From assembly GCF_050314255.1 (NCBI RefSeq), contig NZ_JBNPMZ010000002.1, positions 1-64,000 of the forward strand: a stretch of 64,000 nt of DNA, given 5' to 3'. This document shows, piece after piece, positions 61,712 through 64,000 of the stretch. The notes under the pieces are model-generated. The model had not been told where the DNA came from and did not search any database. It saw nothing but the letters and a program-made list of their open reading frames with translations. The position numbers and the translations under genes were made by a program. How positions within the stretch are numbered: the stretch's first letter is position 1; each line of letters begins with the position of its first letter. This stretch comes from Claveliimonas sp034178805. GTDB taxonomy: Bacteria; Bacillota; Clostridia; Lachnospirales; Lachnospiraceae.

Positions 61712-63202
61712 ATGGAACATTATAACCTGCCGCGCATTTCCGGCATTTTATTACACCCTACTTCTCTGCCTTCCCCTTATGGAATCGGAGATCTGGGGCC
61801 TGAAGCTTATGCATTTGTAGATTTTCTTGCCAAATCCGGTCAGCATCTGTGGCAGATTCTGCCTCTTACCCACACCGGATACGGAGATTCCCCCTACCAG
61901 AGTTTCTCTGCCTTTGCCGGTCAGCCTCTTCTGATCAGCCCGGAGCATCTTCTGGAGATGAATCTGATTACCCAGGCCGATCTTGAGAACTGTCCCAGAG
62001 GCAATGAAGAACAGGTAGATTACGGCACTATTATCCCGTGGAAGATGGCGCTTCTCAGAAAAGCTTATGATAACTTTTCCGGATCTGCAGAATATGACAG
62101 CTTCTGTCAGAAACAGGGATACTGGCTTGACGACTACGCACTTTTCATGGCATGTAAGGATTCCCATGGAGGTGCCAGCTGGCTGTCCTGGGAGGACGAA
62201 TACCGTCAGCCTACCGAAGAAAAGAAAAGAGAACTCTCGCAGAATCTGCACCATGAAGCAGGTTTTTACCGTTTTGTACAATTCATGTATTTTACAGAAT
62301 GGATGGCTCTGAAAGCTTACGCCAACGAAAAGGATATCCGAATCATCGGAGATATTCCGATTTTCGTATCTATGGACAGTGCGGATGTCTGGGCAAACCA
62401 GCATCTGTTCCAGCTTGATACGAAAGGATTTCCTTTGAAAGTAGCCGGTGTACCGCCGGATTATTTCTCAGCCACCGGTCAGCTGTGGGGCAATCCGCTC
62501 TATGACTGGGACGTTCATGAGTCCGAGGGATTTCAGTGGTGGATTTCCCGTATCCGCAACCAGCTGGAAGTACTGGATATCCTGCGCATCGATCACTTCC
62601 GCGGTTTTGAAGCCTACTGGTCCATCCCTTACGGTGAAGAAACCGCTATTAACGGCGAGTGGGTCAAAGGACCGGATCGCAAACTGTTTGCTGCCATTGA
62701 AAATGCTCTGGGGGAACAGCTTCCGATTATTGCCGAAGACCTGGGTGTGATTACTCCGGAGGTAGAAGCTCTCCGGGATGCATGCCGGTTCCCGGGAATG
62801 AAGGTGCTGCAGTTTGCATTTGAAGATCTGAATGAGAATGCATTCCTGCCTCATCAGTTCACCACCGCCAACTGTGTATGCTATACCGGAACTCATGATA
62901 ACGATACCACCGTCGGATGGTACGAGACACTGGCAATCCCATCCCGGGAAAAAGTACAGCGCTACATGAATCTTCGTATGGACTATCCGGTCAACCTTGC
63001 ATTCATCCGTGCCGCACTCGGCTCCATCGCTGCCTATGCCATCTTCCCGCTTCAGGATGTACTGGGCATCGGCAAGAACGGACGCATGAATACTCCGGGC
63101 AAGGCTTCCGGTAACTGGAGCTGGCGTTTCCGCAAAGGTGTACTGAATGACACTCTGGCTCAGGAACTCAAAGAGCTGACCCATCTGTACGGAAGAGATT
63201 AG
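61712..63202 (+). CDS. malQ: 4-alpha-glucanotransferase
   Basis: 496 residues, GH77. RISGILLHPTSLPSPYGIGDLG at the start; catalytic Asp in LRIDHFRGFEAYW and Glu in IIAEDLGVITPEV; YTGTHDNDTTVGW completes the site. Rearranges maltodextrins and glycogen. AAAGGAG before the ATG. Confidence 0.96.
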   Translation: MEHYNLPRISGILLHPTSLPSPYGIGDLGPEAYAFVDFLAKSGQHLWQILPLTHTGYGDSPYQSFSAFAGQPLLISPEHLLEMNLITQADLENCPRGNEEQVDYGTIIPWKMALLRKAYDNFSGSAEYDSFCQKQGYWLDDYALFMACKDSHGGASWLSWEDEYRQPTEEKKRELSQNLHHEAGFYRFVQFMYFTEWMALKAYANEKDIRIIGDIPIFVSMDSADVWANQHLFQLDTKGFPLKVAGVPPDYFSATGQLWGNPLYDWDVHESEGFQWWISRIRNQLEVLDILRIDHFRGFEAYWSIPYGEETAINGEWVKGPDRKLFAAIENALGEQLPIIAEDLGVITPEVEALRDACRFPGMKVLQFAFEDLNENAFLPHQFTTANCVCYTGTHDNDTTVGWYETLAIPSREKVQRYMNLRMDYPVNLAFIRAALGSIAAYAIFPLQDVLGIGKNGRMNTPGKASGNWSWRFRKGVLNDTLAQELKELTHLYGRD

Positions 63203-63218
63203 AAACGGAGATGATTTT

Positions 63219-63953
63219 TTGATTAGATTTATATTAGTTGCTTTATTTTTATTTCTATTTCTGCTGCTGGGCATACCAGTACTGGGAATTGAATGGATTA
63301 TTGGACGCTTCAATAAAGAACGTCAGGATTATCAGTCGCTGCGCATTGTTCAGTGGGCATTCCGGGTGATCCTGCGTATTTCCGGAGTAGAAATTACCGT
63401 AATCGGCGAAGAGAACATACCGGATGAACCGGTTCTCTACATTGGCAACCACCGGAGTTATTTCGACATTCTTCTGACTTATTCACGATGCAAACGGCTG
63501 ACCGGATATGTAGCAAAGAAAGAAATGGAGCGCTATCCGCTTCTCCGGGACTGGATGCGGCGCTTATATTGCCTGTTTCTGGACAGAAGCTCTCCCCGCG
63601 AGGGTCTGAAGACCATTTTGCAGGCAATTGAATATATAAAAAATGGTATCTCTATCTGCATCTTCCCTGAAGGAACCCGCAACGACGGAGAAGAACTTAC
63701 TATGCTTCCTTTTAAAGACGGCGCACTGAAAATTGCCGAGAAAACCGGATGTGCGATTATTCCTATTTCCATGAATAATACCCATTCCATTTTCGAGGCA
63801 CAGGTACCGCGCATCAAAAAGACGCACGTAATTATTGAATATGGAAAACCAATTTATCCGGGTGAGCTGGATAAAGAAACAAAAAAACATCTCGGAACCT
63901 ATTGTAAGAATATTATTATGGATACTATAAAAAAGAATCAGGCTCTGGTATAA
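63219..63953 (+). CDS. plsC: 1-acyl-sn-glycerol-3-phosphate acyltransferase
   Basis: 244 residues, TTG start eight bases after GGAG. N-terminal membrane helix, then the acyltransferase motifs NHRSYFDI (His-x4-Asp), GLFLDR-like LFLDRSSPREG, and FPEGTRNDGEEL. Makes phosphatidic acid for membrane lipids. Sixteen bases after malQ, so perhaps one transcript. Confidence 0.92.
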   Translation: MIRFILVALFLFLFLLLGIPVLGIEWIIGRFNKERQDYQSLRIVQWAFRVILRISGVEITVIGEENIPDEPVLYIGNHRSYFDILLTYSRCKRLTGYVAKKEMERYPLLRDWMRRLYCLFLDRSSPREGLKTILQAIEYIKNGISICIFPEGTRNDGEELTMLPFKDGALKIAEKTGCAIIPISMNNTHSIFEAQVPRIKKTHVIIEYGKPIYPGELDKETKKHLGTYCKNIIMDTIKKNQALV

Positions 63954-63954
63954 A

Positions 63955-63980
63955 CACGCCTGTAATTACAGGTGTATTGT
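63955..63980 (+). terminator. Hairpin after plsC
   Basis: CACGCCTGT pairs with ACAGGTGTA around four bases right after the stop; the T-run is weak and the window ends. Confidence 0.5.
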
Positions 63981-64000
63981 CAGTTGTAGATAGTTTTCTT

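Noticed and set aside
1..64000. tRNA, rRNA and CRISPR arrays
   Set aside because: No tRNA-like cloverleaf, rRNA core sequence or regularly spaced repeats were found by eye; a tRNAscan or CRISPR finder run would settle it.

Overview
The window reads as the chromosome of a gut-type, spore-forming Lachnospiraceae or near relative (Clostridia). The support is spoIIR, a SPOCS/LysM spore-coat protein, two spoIIID-derived fragments, a Clostridia-type dnaE–pfkA–murI–DUF1934 order, AGGAGG-type ribosome binding sites, and GTG/TTG starts. The left third (1–21 kb) is AT-rich and accessory, with many broken genes. The right part (42–64 kb) is core genome with tight operons.

Layout. 1–2.4 kb: the tail of a paraMORC-like GHKL ATPase, a small truncated partner and a PD-(D/E)XK-like nuclease, probably the end of a defence operon. 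2.4–11.5 kb: an island with a HEPN-like gene, McrBC (type IV restriction), a serine resolvase and several small unknown genes. Four copies of one palindromic hairpin punctuate it, and it holds a YaiI remnant and a GC-rich segment that may be a structured RNA. 11.8–16.1 kb: a CPBP membrane protease, a GHKL sensor kinase and a LytTR regulator, bracketed by two near-identical truncated spoIIID copies. 16–21 kb: a TPR protein, a broken AlbA_2/ATPase regulator, gene fragments, a YitT-family protein and a MATE gene with an internal deletion.

21.3–31.6 kb: a galacturonate module. Divergent transcription units carry the TRAP transporter and uxaC (minus) and uxaA–uxaB–kdgA–kdgK (plus), with a LacI-type regulator. 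Two copies of a TGTAAG-NN-CTTACA palindrome lie in the divergent region and are the likely operators. The TRAP binding-protein gene dctP is disrupted while dctQ and dctM are intact. 31.7–33.9 kb: an orphan molybdopterin oxidoreductase. 34–39.4 kb: a four-gene minus-strand operon, ptuA–ptuB (Septu) followed by a SNF2 helicase and a SWIM zinc-finger protein. 39.5–42 kb: a PNPOx fragment, a MerB-like gene without a start codon, an alpha/beta hydrolase and a C39-like peptidase.

42–64 kb: a pseudouridine synthase, a surface 5'-nucleotidase, an NSS transporter, a trigger-factor-like lipoprotein, cardiolipin synthase, a small membrane protein and a REP-like palindrome. Next comes a long minus-strand block: PrcB-like lipoprotein, SPOCS/LysM, ispE, GntR, spoIIR, acyl-ACP thioesterase, cvfB-like, dnaE, pfkA, murI, DUF1934. 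malQ and plsC close the window on the plus strand. I found no tRNA, rRNA or CRISPR array. A recurring theme is decay by internal deletion: MATE, DctP, AlbA_2-ATPase, YaiI, and probably the 93-aa protein at 17 kb keep both ends but lose the middle.
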